A stretch of DNA of 64,000 nt from Roseovarius lutimaris (GCF_900115165.1 NZ_FOVP01000005.1:147888-211887), one strand, 5' to 3'. Counted from the stretch's first letter, positions 52,825 through 60,861 are shown. Translations and numbers: made by a program. Notes: a model not told the origin generated them from the letters alone.

Positions 52825-53721
52825 TTATGCAGAGGCGAGCATGCCTTTTTCCTGCGCAAGGGCACGCATCCGCTTTTGCAGTTTTTCAAAGGCCCGCACC
52901 TCGATCTGGCGAATACGCTCGCGGCTCACGTCATAGGACCCGCTCAGATCCTCAAGCGTGACCGCCTTTTCGCTCAGGCGGCGTTGCGTCAGGATATCGC
53001 GCTCGCGCTCATTGAGCACATCCATCGCCTCGCTCAACAACTCGCGGCGCGCATCAAGTTCGTCGGCACGTTCGTAATCGCCGGCCTGATCGGCCCCTTC
53101 ATCCTCAAGCCAGTCCTGCCATTGCATGCTGCCTTCGCCCTCGGAGCCGACCGTGGCGTTGAGAGACGCATCCGCCCCCGCCATCCGCTGGTTCATGCTG
53201 ACGACTTCGGCCTCGGTCACGCCAAGGTCGGTGGCGATCTTCTTGACCACGTCGGGGCGCATGTCGCCATCCTCGAACGCGCCGATCTTGGCCTTGGCCT
53301 TGCGCAGGTTGAAGAACAGCTTTTTCTGCGCACTCGTGGTGCCCAGTTTCACAAGGCTCCAGCTGCGCAGGATATATTCCTGAATGCTGGCACGAATCCA
53401 CCACATGGCATAGGTCGCAAGGCGAAAGCCGCGCTCGGGGTCAAACCGTTTGACCGCCTGCATCAGGCCCACATTCGCCTCGGAGATCACCTCGGCCTGC
53501 GGCAGCCCGTAACCGCGATAGCCCATGGCGATCTTGGCCGCGAGCCGCAGGTGGCTGGTGACCATTTTATGCGCGGCCTCGGTATCCTGTTCCTCGACCC
53601 AGCGTTTGGCCAGCATGTATTCTTCTTCCGGTTCCAGTAACGGAAACTTGCGGATTTCCTGCATATAGCGGTTCAGCCCGCCTTCTGGTGTCGGAGCCGG
53701 CAGATTTTTATAGTTGCCCAT
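52825..53721 (-). CDS. rpoH: RNA polymerase sigma factor RpoH (heat shock, sigma-32)
   Basis: A 298-aa group-3 sigma factor. Region 2 includes SHLRLAAKIAMGYRGYGLPQAEVISEANVGLMQAVKRFDPERGFRLATYAMWWIRASIQEYILRSW. The RpoH box is QKKLFFNLRKAKAKI. Region 4 ends with GSYDVSRERIRQIEVRAFEKLQKRM. The length is as expected. Alphaproteobacteria often have two rpoH genes; which paralog this is cannot be told from the window alone. Confidence 0.95.
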   Translation of the reverse strand: MGNYKNLPAPTPEGGLNRYMQEIRKFPLLEPEEEYMLAKRWVEEQDTEAAHKMVTSHLRLAAKIAMGYRGYGLPQAEVISEANVGLMQAVKRFDPERGFRLATYAMWWIRASIQEYILRSWSLVKLGTTSAQKKLFFNLRKAKAKIGAFEDGDMRPDVVKKIATDLGVTEAEVVSMNQRMAGADASLNATVGSEGEGSMQWQDWLEDEGADQAGDYERADELDARRELLSEAMDVLNERERDILTQRRLSEKAVTLEDLSGSYDVSRERIRQIEVRAFEKLQKRMRALAQEKGMLASA

Positions 53722-53750
53722 GACTGCATCCCTCTCGATGTTTATATCGT

Positions 53751-53787
53751 TAACATTGACCTAGGAACTCACGCCGCCTCTTTCAAG
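53751..53787 (-). promoter_or_regulatory. Candidate rpoH promoter with RpoH-like elements
   Basis: On the minus strand CTTG (53784-53787) is followed after 18 bases by CCTAGGT (53759-53765). This resembles the alphaproteobacterial RpoH consensus CTTG-N17/18-CYTATnT. The same bases can be read as -35 TTGAAA, 17 bp, -10 TAGGTC. The predicted start is about 30 bases before the rpoH ATG at 53721. Confidence 0.4.
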
Positions 53788-53868
53788 GCTTGGTAGGTCA
53801 TATAGTTTAACGCAAAACTTAGACTTTCCGTCGCAAAGAAAATTAAAATTTCTTGAAATTGGCGAGGT

Positions 53869-54894
53869 TCAGCCCCGCAGCGCTTCGATCAGACCGGTCA
53901 TATCGGCGGGCAAAGGCGCCTCAAAGCGCATGTTTTCGCCCGTTACCGGATGTTCGAACCCCAAAATCGCGGCATGCAGCGCCTGGCGCGGAAAATCGCG
54001 CGCGGCCTCGATGCCCGCCACTGACAGCGCCTTTTCCGACAGCTTGCGCCGCCCGCCATAGACCGGATCGCCGACAAGCCCGTGCCCGGCATAGGTAAGA
54101 TGCACGCGAATTTGATGGGTGCGCCCGGTCTCAAGCCAGCATTCCACAAGGCTGACGGTGGCGGGCATGCCGAAGGTTTCAACCACGCGGGCGCGGGTCA
54201 CCGCATGACGCCCGCCCTGAAACAGCACCGCCTGACGCTGGCGGTCGGTCTTGTGGCGCGCCAGTTGGGTGATGATCCGAATCACATTGCCCGGCTCGAA
54301 ACTGACACCGCGCACGCCGCGCAGCCGCGGGTCGCTGGCCTCGGGTGCGCCATGCACGATGGCGCGGTAATAACGCTCGACGGTATGGGCCTCGAATTGC
54401 GCCGCAAGGCCGTGATGCGCCGCGTCGGATTTCGCCACCACCAGAAGGCCGCTGGTATCCTTGTCGATCCGGTGCACGATGCCGGGCCGCTTGGCGCCGC
54501 CGACCCCCGACAGGGTATCGCCGCAATGATGCAGCAGCGCGTTCACCAGCGTGCCCTCGGGTGTGCCGGGGGCCGGATGCACCACCATGCCAACGGGCTT
54601 GTTCACCACGATAAGATCGTCATCCTCGAACACCACCTCAAGCGGGATATCCTGCGCGTTGATATGGCTCTCGCGGGCCTCAGGCACGGTGATCTCGATT
54701 CGGTCGCCCTCGGCCACGCGGGCCTTGGCGTCTTTCACCACAACGCCATTCACCGTCACCAACCCCTCGGCCAGCAGCCGCATAAGCCGGGTGCGCGACA
54801 GGTTCGCTGCCTCTGGCACATCGCGCGAAAGCGCCTTATCAAGGCGCGCAGGCGGATCACTTTCGATCTCAAAGCTAAGCGGGGCGTGGCCCAT
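53869..54894 (-). CDS. rluD: RluA-family 23S rRNA pseudouridine synthase (RluD-like)
   Basis: A 341-aa pseudouridine synthase. The N-terminal S4 domain (SRTRLMRLLAEGLVTVNGVVVKDAKARV) and the catalytic motif GIVHRIDKDTSGLLVVAKSDAAH (Asp in RIDKDTSG) are diagnostic. The LETGRTHQIRVHLTYAGHGLVGDPVYG box completes it. RluD modifies helix 69 of 23S rRNA. Its ATG and the ATG of the divergent DUF6476 gene overlap in CATG, so the two genes share their start bases. Confidence 0.92.
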   Translation of the reverse strand: MGHAPLSFEIESDPPARLDKALSRDVPEAANLSRTRLMRLLAEGLVTVNGVVVKDAKARVAEGDRIEITVPEARESHINAQDIPLEVVFEDDDLIVVNKPVGMVVHPAPGTPEGTLVNALLHHCGDTLSGVGGAKRPGIVHRIDKDTSGLLVVAKSDAAHHGLAAQFEAHTVERYYRAIVHGAPEASDPRLRGVRGVSFEPGNVIRIITQLARHKTDRQRQAVLFQGGRHAVTRARVVETFGMPATVSLVECWLETGRTHQIRVHLTYAGHGLVGDPVYGGRRKLSEKALSVAGIEAARDFPRQALHAAILGFEHPVTGENMRFEAPLPADMTGLIEALRG

Positions 54895-55198
54895 GGATGA
54901 TACCCCTCAGCCGGTCAATCCGGCGATGCTGAAATTTCTGACGCGGCTGGTCACGGTGCTGACCGCCACGATGATTGCTGGCCTTCTAGTGATCATTGCG
55001 CTGTTTGTCATCCGCTTCTGGGGCAATGATGCGCCAGACCTGCCCGCGACGATCACCCTCCCCGACGGCGCCCGCGCCACGGCCTTTACCCAAGGCACCG
55101 GCTGGTACGCGATCGTCACCGCCGATGACCGCATTCTGATCTATGATCGCACCACCGGAAACCTGCGCCAAAGCGTGACGATCGAGCCAGACGATTAG
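54893..55198 (+). CDS. DUF6476-type small membrane protein
   Basis: A 101-aa protein with one membrane span (residues 14-38: FLTRLVTVLTATMIAGLLVIIALFVIRF) and a periplasmic tail (TLPDGARATAFTQGTGWYAIVTADDRILIYDRTTG). It is a short conserved Rhodobacteraceae protein of unknown role. The start codon is shared in CATG with divergent rluD. The 3' end lies 13 bases before tRNA-His on the other strand. Confidence 0.75.
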   Translation: MDDTPQPVNPAMLKFLTRLVTVLTATMIAGLLVIIALFVIRFWGNDAPDLPATITLPDGARATAFTQGTGWYAIVTADDRILIYDRTTGNLRQSVTIEPDD

Positions 55199-55211
55199 GT
55201 AAAGGGTGGGA

Positions 55212-55288
55212 TGGTACCGCCTCCCCGGCTTGAACGGGGGACCTCTGGATCCACAATCCAGCGCTCTAACCAACTGAGCTAAGGCGGC
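55212..55288 (-). tRNA. tRNA-His (anticodon GTG), alphaproteobacterial type
   Basis: The cloverleaf has an anticodon stem CTGGA/TCCAG with loop TTGTGGA (GTG anticodon). Acceptor GCCGCCT pairs with AGGCGGT, giving a G1-U72 pair, discriminator A73 and an encoded CCA end. The universal G-1 is not encoded, the -1 position being T, as known for many alphaproteobacteria. Confidence 0.95.
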
Positions 55289-55384
55289 ACTGGGAGGCGA
55301 ATTATCTTTTCCCACGTCCGATTGCAAGCCTCTTAGAGCGTGATTTCCCAGCTTTGTTCAACAAGGTCCTGCGCAAAAGAGCGG

Positions 55385-55421
55385 ACCGGCACCGCGCCAA
55401 GCATACGCCAGCCGGTTTTTT
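55385..55421 (+). terminator. Possible terminator downstream of DUF6476/tRNA-His region
   Basis: ACCGGC (55385-55390) and GCCGGT (55411-55416) flank a 20-nt loop and run into TTTTTT. It could end a plus-strand transcript from the DUF6476 gene. The rest of the 300-base gap to 55588 shows nothing else. Confidence 0.35.
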
Positions 55422-55588
55422 GTCAAAGCGCACAGGCCGCGCGGTGGCTTTCATGGGGTCAAAGCGGTATCGCCGATAGTCACAATCGCGCGCAGGGTGA
55501 CCATGATCATCCCCACCGGAAAACCGCGAAGCCGCTTGCCAAGCAAGAACGAAAAGAGTAGCTCATCGCCTGTTTCAAGGAGGCAGCC

Positions 55589-55777
55589 ATGGGCATCAAC
55601 AGCGAAAGCGATATCGAAGCGAACCTGCAAATCGGGCCTACCGATCAGGGCATGGTGCGCCTTTACGTTGAAGGGCAAGGTGTTGAAATTCCGATGGACT
55701 TCACCCCTGACGAGGCAGAGGAAATCGCCTCGGAGCTGATGGCCTCGGCCAAGGCCGCACGCGCCAAAACCTCATAG
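55589..55777 (+). CDS. Small conserved protein, DUF6324-type
   Basis: A 62-aa acidic protein (MGINSESDIEANLQIGPTDQGMVRLYVEGQGVEIPMDFTPDEAEEIASELMASAKAARA). A strong ribosome site AAGGAGGC precedes the ATG. The chain has a beta-rich first half and a C-terminal helix, and resembles DUF6324 proteins of Rhodobacteraceae. The role is unknown. Its stop overlaps the convergent mmcB stop by six bases. Confidence 0.8.
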   Translation: MGINSESDIEANLQIGPTDQGMVRLYVEGQGVEIPMDFTPDEAEEIASELMASAKAARAKTS

Positions 55778-56215
55778 TCGCGGATCAAGCGCCGATTGCA
55801 ACCGCCGTGCCGCGTGCCGGGCAAACCTGCGCGTGAGCGCCGCGCGCCGCGCCGCCGCAAGACGGGTTTCCGGCCCCATGCGAATGATCTCGGCGCTATA
55901 GGCGTCGGCCATGATCAGACCGGTGCCATCGGGCAGCAACTCGACCGGAAACTCTGAATCGACCGCCCAGAAATACCGGTCGCACCATTGCAGATAGCCC
56001 TGCCATTTGCCGTCCGACATGAAATCGGCACGGCTTGATTTGCACTCCACCACCCAGATCTCGCCCTTGGGGCCAAGCGCCATCACATCCACGCGGCGGC
56101 CACGCTCGGGCGTGAATTCAACAATAGAATCAAAGTTATAACTGCGCAAATGGCGGCAGACACCGCGCGCCAGAAGTTGGCCGGGTTGAGGCATTGGGTC
56201 GGAACGCATTGTCAT
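55772..56215 (-). CDS. mmcB: MmcB family DNA repair protein
   Basis: A 147-aa PD-(D/E)XK-type nuclease-like protein. RRVDVMALGPKGEIWVVECKSSRADFMSDGKWQGYLQWCDRYFWAV carries the D-x(n)-E-x-K core (Asp in VDVM, Glu-Cys-Lys in VECK). MmcB was named from Caulobacter as a mitomycin-C-induced repair gene. A perfect LexA-type box GAAC-N7-GAAC lies 12 bases upstream of the start, in agreement. The ATG at 56209 or 56194 could also be the start. Confidence 0.9.
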   Translation of the reverse strand: MTMRSDPMPQPGQLLARGVCRHLRSYNFDSIVEFTPERGRRVDVMALGPKGEIWVVECKSSRADFMSDGKWQGYLQWCDRYFWAVDSEFPVELLPDGTGLIMADAYSAEIIRMGPETRLAAARRAALTRRFARHAARRLQSALDPRL

Positions 56216-56226
56216 GAGACAAACAT

Positions 56227-56241
56227 GAACATTTCATGAAC
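56227..56241. promoter_or_regulatory. LexA SOS box before mmcB
   Basis: GAAC (56227-56230), seven bases, GAAC (56238-56241) is a perfect match to the direct-repeat SOS operator of alphaproteobacteria. It lies 12 bases before the mmcB start, where a repressor would block transcription. Confidence 0.8.
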
Positions 56242-56690
56242 AAAGTCAATATGACATTCAAGCTAAACGGCGCTTCGCGCGCCTCTAAACTGGCGCGATG
56301 AGACGTCAATGGCTGGCGCTCGAATCGGCCCGACATGGTGGACGCGACGCTCCCGCAAGATTGCGCCGGGATGGCTTATGTTCGCGACGCGCGGCGACTG
56401 CCCCACTATCAACGACCGAATTCGGGGGCGAAGGCCCGGTGATCGTGCCAGCTTTCACGAGTCGCTTTGCCTGCAAGCAGTTCGACATGATCCATACCCA
56501 CGCCCCCGCTACCAGAGCCGCAGGACATCCGGCCAAATTTGCGCCATTTCGCGGCGATGCAGGGCCTGATCGTTTCGGCCGCGCCAGTCCTTTATGATGG
56601 GTTTGGCTAGGGGCGATCACGGCGAGTGGATCACGGATTACATGGGCCGAATGCACATGTTGGCGGCGACGCGTCATTTCTGAACTGACG
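56242..56690. other. Gap with possible gene remnant
   Basis: About 450 bases without an intact gene. Two stretches in different frames look coding-like. One is about 56508-56610, reading PLPEPQDIRPNLRHFAAM and then QGLIVSAAPVLYDGFG before a stop. The other is 56594-56683, a 29-codon frame with GDHGEWITDYMGRMHMLAAT. They may be pieces of one frameshifted gene, but I cannot name the family. A promoter for the RNA at 56730 follows. Confidence 0.35.
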
Positions 56691-56694
56691 CCCC

Positions 56695-56723
56695 TTGTCC
56701 CAAGTCACACAAAGGACTACCTA
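56695..56723 (+). promoter_or_regulatory. Sigma-70-type promoter of the 6S RNA candidate
   Basis: TTGTCC (56695-56700) and TACCTA (56718-56723) are separated by 17 bases, an ideal sigma-70 spacing. The predicted start, about seven bases later, coincides with the first base of the long closing stem. Confidence 0.5.
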
Positions 56724-56729
56724 AGACGG

Positions 56730-56893
56730 GTGGCGGGTGCTGCCCTTCTCGTTAACGGTTGCATTCCGGTGGCCTTAAGCAATTCCGAGGGAACTGGCTC
56801 TGTCCGGACCGTGGTCCGTTTATCCGGTGCCCACCTGTACACACAGGTCCTCGGGAATGAGAAAACCAAACGGCTGCGGCGGGCCCGCCACAC
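56730..56893 (+). ncRNA. ssrS: Probable 6S RNA
   Basis: About 165 nt that fold as a long irregular hairpin. A closing stem TGGCGGG/CCCGCCA joins 56731-56737 with 56884-56890. An inner stem with a central unpaired region starts at ATTCCGAGG (about 56782-56790) and pairs with CCTCGGGAAT (about 56849-56858). The apical part has CCTGT/ACAGG. Size, single-hairpin shape, a central bubble and the own promoter fit 6S RNA, which occupies sigma-70 holoenzyme. No coding frame covers it. Identification is by structure and remembered alphaproteobacterial examples, not by search. Confidence 0.65.
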
Positions 56894-56947
56894 CTTTACC
56901 GCCGCCGGTCGTTGTTCAGAATTTGATGAATTTACAGGGGCGACGCC

Positions 56948-57283
56948 TTAACGATTGCGCCAGGGATTCGGCCTTTGACCCTGATCCACCGGGATAGGGA
57001 TGACGGAATACTCCTGCTGCATGATACGCTGACGGTGACCGCCACGCGGTTCATCATCATCGTCGTCCTTCATCCGCATCACGGCAATGCCGAATTGAAC
57101 ACCCGCGAACACGATCCCATTGGCAAGCCACAGGATAACCACCGCAAGCAGACCCTTGTCGGAATGACTGACCAGATGCCAAAGGTTTGCGACATTAAAC
57201 CATAGCAACATCGCCACAAAGGCACCGGCTATGCCAAATCCAATAGCAACCTGCGTGATGTAGAGACGAACAAGCTTGGGCAT
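56948..57283 (-). CDS. Small two-span membrane protein, unknown function
   Basis: A 111-aa protein with two predicted membrane spans (about residues 9-30 and 45-66). A run of five Asp follows the second span (MRMKDDDDDEPRGG), and the hydrophilic tail is rich in Pro and Arg. I do not recognise a named family, but the gene is intact, in good codon usage and separated from its neighbours by normal gaps. The N-terminus MPKLVRLYITQVAIGFGIAGAF suggests topology with a cytoplasmic tail. Confidence 0.7.
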   Translation of the reverse strand: MPKLVRLYITQVAIGFGIAGAFVAMLLWFNVANLWHLVSHSDKGLLAVVILWLANGIVFAGVQFGIAVMRMKDDDDDEPRGGHRQRIMQQEYSVIPIPVDQGQRPNPWRNR

Positions 57284-57597
57284 ATCTGGAAATCCTTCGA
57301 CGGTCTTGATTTAGTATAGCCGGTTTCCCCCATCTTCCCAAGGGAGTGGCTAATAAAGAGCTAACACGCGCGCTTTTTCGCCGGATTAGTTTGCAATACC
57401 GCTACACCCGAAGACTCAGCGCCTGCGGAACCAACAGGAGCCTCTGGCGGGGATATTTAAAGCCAGAAGAAACAGAAGTGGCTTTTCTACCTTCTTCTGG
57501 CCGAAAGTATCCCGGGGAGTTTGAGGGGCAGCGCCCCTCATTCAATGACCATAAATGCGCGCGTCCCGACGCGCTCCGTTTGGAAAAACCCGAAGTG
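57284..57597. other. Gap between membrane protein gene and nusB, holding repeats
   Basis: About 314 bases with no gene. The right part holds an inverted pair of the window's extragenic repeat (57447-57472 reversed, 57491-57540 forward); see the repeat entry. The left part (57284-57446) shows nothing distinctive. Confidence 0.6.
57447..57540. repeat. Extragenic repeat, copy C, as inverted pair
   Basis: GGCGGGGATATTTAAAGCC at 57447 is the reverse of the copy B core. Eighteen bases further, CTTCTTCTGGCCGAAAGTAT plus CCCGGGG (57491-57517) is a forward copy. A perfect hairpin TGAGGGGC-AGC-GCCCCTCA (57522-57540) completes it. Head-to-head copies could fold on each other, and the block lies just after nusB, where a terminator is needed. 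Confidence 0.7.
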
Positions 57598-58095
57598 TCA
57601 AAAGCCCTGCGGTTTGGCCTCATGCGCCATGAAATCAAGAACCGCATTCACGAATTTAGGTTCCTTGCCCTCCGGATAAAACGCCTTGGCTACATCGACG
57701 TATTCCATGATCACCACGCGCGGCGGCGTATCGGACTGGGTCATTTCGGCGCCCGCTGCGCGAAACAGGGCACGCAGGGTCGGATCAATCCGCGCAATCG
57801 GCCATTTGGCCACAAGCGCGCGGTCTGTCATCTGGTCAATCGACGCCTGCCAGTTGACCGAATCCCCAAGCAGCTTGCGAAAGAGATCAACATCGCCCTC
57901 GGCCATGTCCACACCGTCATCCACCTCTGCCCCGAACCGGTGTTCAAGGAATTCCTCAATGACCGCATCGACGGTCTGGTTTGAATGCTCCATCTGAAAC
58001 AACGCCTGCACCGCATAAAGACGCGCCGCGGAGCGCATCTTGCGTTTCTGGTTACCAGAGACCGGGCCAATATTGTCGGGATCGGGGCTCGTCAT
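57598..58095 (-). CDS. nusB: Transcription antitermination factor NusB
   Basis: A 165-aa all-helical protein that binds boxA RNA with S10 and supports rRNA antitermination. RSAARLYAVQALFQMEHSNQTVDAVIEEFLEHRF is the N-terminal NusB helix pair, and RALFRAAGAEMTQSDTPPRVVIMEYVDVAKAFYPEGKEPKFVNAVLDFMA is the conserved C-terminal half. An 18-residue disordered N-terminal extension is common in this family. Its ATG overlaps the ribH stop (ATGA), as in many rib operons. Confidence 0.95.
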   Translation of the reverse strand: MTSPDPDNIGPVSGNQKRKMRSAARLYAVQALFQMEHSNQTVDAVIEEFLEHRFGAEVDDGVDMAEGDVDLFRKLLGDSVNWQASIDQMTDRALVAKWPIARIDPTLRALFRAAGAEMTQSDTPPRVVIMEYVDVAKAFYPEGKEPKFVNAVLDFMAHEAKPQGF

Positions 58096-58637
58096 GCTTT
58101 GGGGGTATCCTTCGGCTCGCCTGCCAGCTTGTATTCTTTGGTCGAGGGAACAAACCCAACGCCCTTGCGCGAGGCGCCCCACTTACGGCTGAGCGCGATA
58201 AGATGCAAGGCTGCGGCTGCCGCCCCTGCCCCTTTGTTCATCGCGCCCGGATCGGCGCGCACCGCGGCCTGGGCGCGGGTTTCAACCGTCAGGATGCCAT
58301 TGCCGATGCACAACCCCTGAAGCCCGAGCAGAGTGATCCCACGCGAGCTGTCGTTACAGACGGTTTCGTAATGGGTCGTCTCGCCTCGGATCACACAGCC
58401 AAGCGCCACATAGCCGTCAAAGTTCGACATCCGCTCGGCAATGCCGATGGCGGTGGGCAGTTCCAGCGCACCGGGCACTTCGACCAGCTCCCAGGTGCCG
58501 CCAGAAGCTTCGATTTCCGCCTGTGCACCGGCGATCAGATTGTCGGCGATATCGCGATAAAACGGCGCCACCACGATCAATATCTTGACCGGCTTGTCAA
58601 ATTCGGCGCGCGGCAGGGTGTATTCTTTTTCGGCCAT
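58092..58637 (-). CDS. ribH: 6,7-dimethyl-8-ribityllumazine synthase
   Basis: RibH condenses ribityl-uracil with dihydroxybutanone phosphate to form lumazine. The 181-aa protein has VVAPFYRDIADNLIAGA, VEVPGALELPTAIGIAERMSNFDGYVALGCVIRGETTHYETVCNDSSRGI and the phosphate-binding and catalytic His region (GETTHYE). It lies between nusB and the ribB gene on one strand. Confidence 0.95.
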   Translation of the reverse strand: MAEKEYTLPRAEFDKPVKILIVVAPFYRDIADNLIAGAQAEIEASGGTWELVEVPGALELPTAIGIAERMSNFDGYVALGCVIRGETTHYETVCNDSSRGITLLGLQGLCIGNGILTVETRAQAAVRADPGAMNKGAGAAAAALHLIALSRKWGASRKGVGFVPSTKEYKLAGEPKDTPKA

Positions 58638-58648
58638 TTGGGATCAAC

Positions 58649-59797
58649 CTATGTGATGGGGCGGGTGCCAATGATGGAAATGCCATAGGCATCAAGGCCA
58701 AGATACCGGGTCTTGGGGCTATCGGTCAGCAGGATCAACTCATGCACGCCCATGGTCGACATGATCTGCGCCCCAAGGCCGGTTTGCTTGATCGTGCGGG
58801 GGGTGTCGTCATCCTCCATCTCGCCCGAAAGCTTGGGGCGGGGCTGGCGAAACAGGAACACCGCGCCACGGCCCTCGGCCGCGATGTTCTCCATCGCGCG
58901 CGGCAGCTTGCCGGTCGGCCCGCCCTCCTCAGAGGCCGCGAGGCCAATGCCAAGCACATCTTCAAGCGCGTCAAGCGCATGGGTGCGTGCCAGAACCGGC
59001 TTGCCATCGGTGATATCGCCCTTGATCAACGCAACATGCTCGGTGCCGGTGATCTGATCCGCGAAAATCCGCATATCCCAGGCGCCTCCATGACTTGACT
59101 GAACCGTCTCGCGGCGCACTTCGGTGATCAAGTTGTCATGCTTGTGGCGATAGGCAATCAGATCCGAAATCGTGCCGATTTTCATGCCATGCGTCTGTGC
59201 AAAAGTGATCAGGTCAGGCAGCCGCGCCATGCTGCCGTCGTCCTTCATGATCTCGCAGATCACGCCCGAGGGGTTCAACCCGGCCAGTCGCGAAATATCG
59301 ACGGCTGCCTCGGTATGGCCTGCGCGGATCAACACCCCGCCCCGGCGCGCGCGCAGCGGAAAGATATGGCCCGGCGTGGCGAGGCTGGCCATGGTGTTCT
59401 GTTCGTTGATCGCGGTTGCAACCGTGTGGGCGCGGTCATGAGCGGAAATGCCGGTGCTGACACCCTCCCGCGCTTCGATCGAAACGGTAAACGGGGTCTC
59501 ATGACGCGACGAATTATTGACCGCCATCATCGGCAGGCCAAGCCGGTCGATCCGCTCTGAGGTCATCGGAAGGCAAATCAGCCCGCGCCCATGCCTGGCC
59601 ATGAAGTTGATCGCTTCGGGCGTGGCAAATTCGGCGGCAATCACAAGATCGCCTTCATTCTCACGATCCTCGTGATCGACAAGAATGAACATCCGCCCGG
59701 CGCGCGCCTCGGCGATGATCTCTTCGGTGGGCGCAATCGCGCCTTTTAAAGTGGCCTCGACAGGGCCGGGCTTTTCAAATGGCACAGTGTCGGACAT
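58649..59797 (-). CDS. ribB: 3,4-dihydroxy-2-butanone-4-phosphate synthase with inactive GTP cyclohydrolase II-like domain (RibBX type)
   Basis: A 382-aa two-domain protein. The N-terminal RibB domain is complete: [58 protein letters not shown]. The C-terminal domain follows GTP cyclohydrolase II in fold, but the three zinc cysteines of that enzyme (in the CLTGDVFGS/RCDCG region) are missing; here the segment reads [14 protein letters not shown]. This is the RibBX arrangement, with DHBP synthase activity only. The start at 59797 was chosen over an upstream ATG to match the family. Confidence 0.93.
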   Translation of the reverse strand: MSDTVPFEKPGPVEATLKGAIAPTEEIIAEARAGRMFILVDHEDRENEGDLVIAAEFATPEAINFMARHGRGLICLPMTSERIDRLGLPMMAVNNSSRHETPFTVSIEAREGVSTGISAHDRAHTVATAINEQNTMASLATPGHIFPLRARRGGVLIRAGHTEAAVDISRLAGLNPSGVICEIMKDDGSMARLPDLITFAQTHGMKIGTISDLIAYRHKHDNLITEVRRETVQSSHGGAWDMRIFADQITGTEHVALIKGDITDGKPVLARTHALDALEDVLGIGLAASEEGGPTGKLPRAMENIAAEGRGAVFLFRQPRPKLSGEMEDDDTPRTIKQTGLGAQIMSTMGVHELILLTDSPKTRYLGLDAYGISIIGTRPIT

Positions 59798-59876
59798 CAG
59801 GTGCCCCCTTCTCGCTTGCATAGCCCGGCCCGGATAGCGCAGCCGGGCGGCATTGGCCAGAGGTGAATGGTGCAGA

Positions 59877-60758
59877 TTACGCCTCTTGCAGCAACCTCAG
59901 AACCTGCGCCAGGTGATTTGGCCCCGCCTCAAAGCCCGCCCGCTCAAGCACCAAGGCCTTGCCGGTTTCGACCTTGGCCGCAAACGGCGCGACCAGATCA
60001 CCAGAGGCAAGCGCGGCCTCCACCAGCGATTGATGCCCCATCAGAACACCCGCCCCGTTGCGCGCCTCTTCCAGGGCAATGCTGTAAAGCGAAAAGTGTG
60101 GGCCCTTGTCGGGCAGCTTATGATCGGGCAGCGCCACCCCACCCCAAAGCGCCCAATCGCCGGGCCAGAGCGCATCATGCAACAGCGTCTGATGCATAAG
60201 GTCAGCAGGGGTCTCGAGCCGCGCGGCAATCACCGGCGTACAGACGGGAAAGATCACATCTCTGGCCAGCACGGTTTCGCGCGCGCGCCCGGTGGGGCGG
60301 CGGATGAACAGGCTAAGGTCAAACAATTCGCGCGCCAGATTTGGCGGGGCCTCAACCGCCGAGACCGAAATGCTTAGCTCTGGCAAGGCGACGCGCACTT
60401 TTGGCAAGCGCGGTGACAACCAAAGTTGCGCCACACTCGGCAGGGCCGCAATATGCAGCGTCTTGTGCCGCGCGGCGCTGCGCATGCCATGCACCGCCGC
60501 GCCCATTGCATCGAAAGCCAGGGCAAAGCCGGGCGCGACCTCGGCACCAAAGGCGCTCAGGCGCACGCCCTGCGAGCGGCGCTCGAACAGATCGGCACCG
60601 ATCCAATCTTCAAGCGCCTTGATGTGTTGCGACACGGCGCCCGGCGTCACGCAAAGCTCGTCTGCGGCATTGGCAAAGCCGCCTAGCCGGGCGGCGGCCT
60701 CAAAGGCGCGCAGGGCGTTCAGCGGCGGCCCCTTGGGGCGCGGCGGGGAAACTGACAT
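59877..60758 (-). CDS. LysR family regulator (GcvA-like)
   Basis: A 293-aa LysR-type regulator. The N-terminal winged helix (PLNALRAFEAAARLGGFANAADELCVTPGAVSQHIKALEDWIGADLFERRSQGVRLS) is typical of the GcvA subgroup. The C-terminal effector domain resembles periplasmic binding folds. It is divergent from the SHMT-like gene with about 100 bases between, the classical layout for a LysR regulator and its target. The effector is unknown; glycine- or serine-related compounds are a guess from the neighbour. Confidence 0.9.
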   Translation of the reverse strand: MSVSPPRPKGPPLNALRAFEAAARLGGFANAADELCVTPGAVSQHIKALEDWIGADLFERRSQGVRLSAFGAEVAPGFALAFDAMGAAVHGMRSAARHKTLHIAALPSVAQLWLSPRLPKVRVALPELSISVSAVEAPPNLARELFDLSLFIRRPTGRARETVLARDVIFPVCTPVIAARLETPADLMHQTLLHDALWPGDWALWGGVALPDHKLPDKGPHFSLYSIALEEARNGAGVLMGHQSLVEAALASGDLVAPFAAKVETGKALVLERAGFEAGPNHLAQVLRLLQEA

Positions 60759-60861
60759 TTTTCTAGCCTTAGTTTTTCTAAGCTGATTTTTACATATTCT
60801 GGTTTGCGCACACAAGCCGCGCCGGGGCAGATTGACCCAAACCAGTCTGGGAGATTTCACA

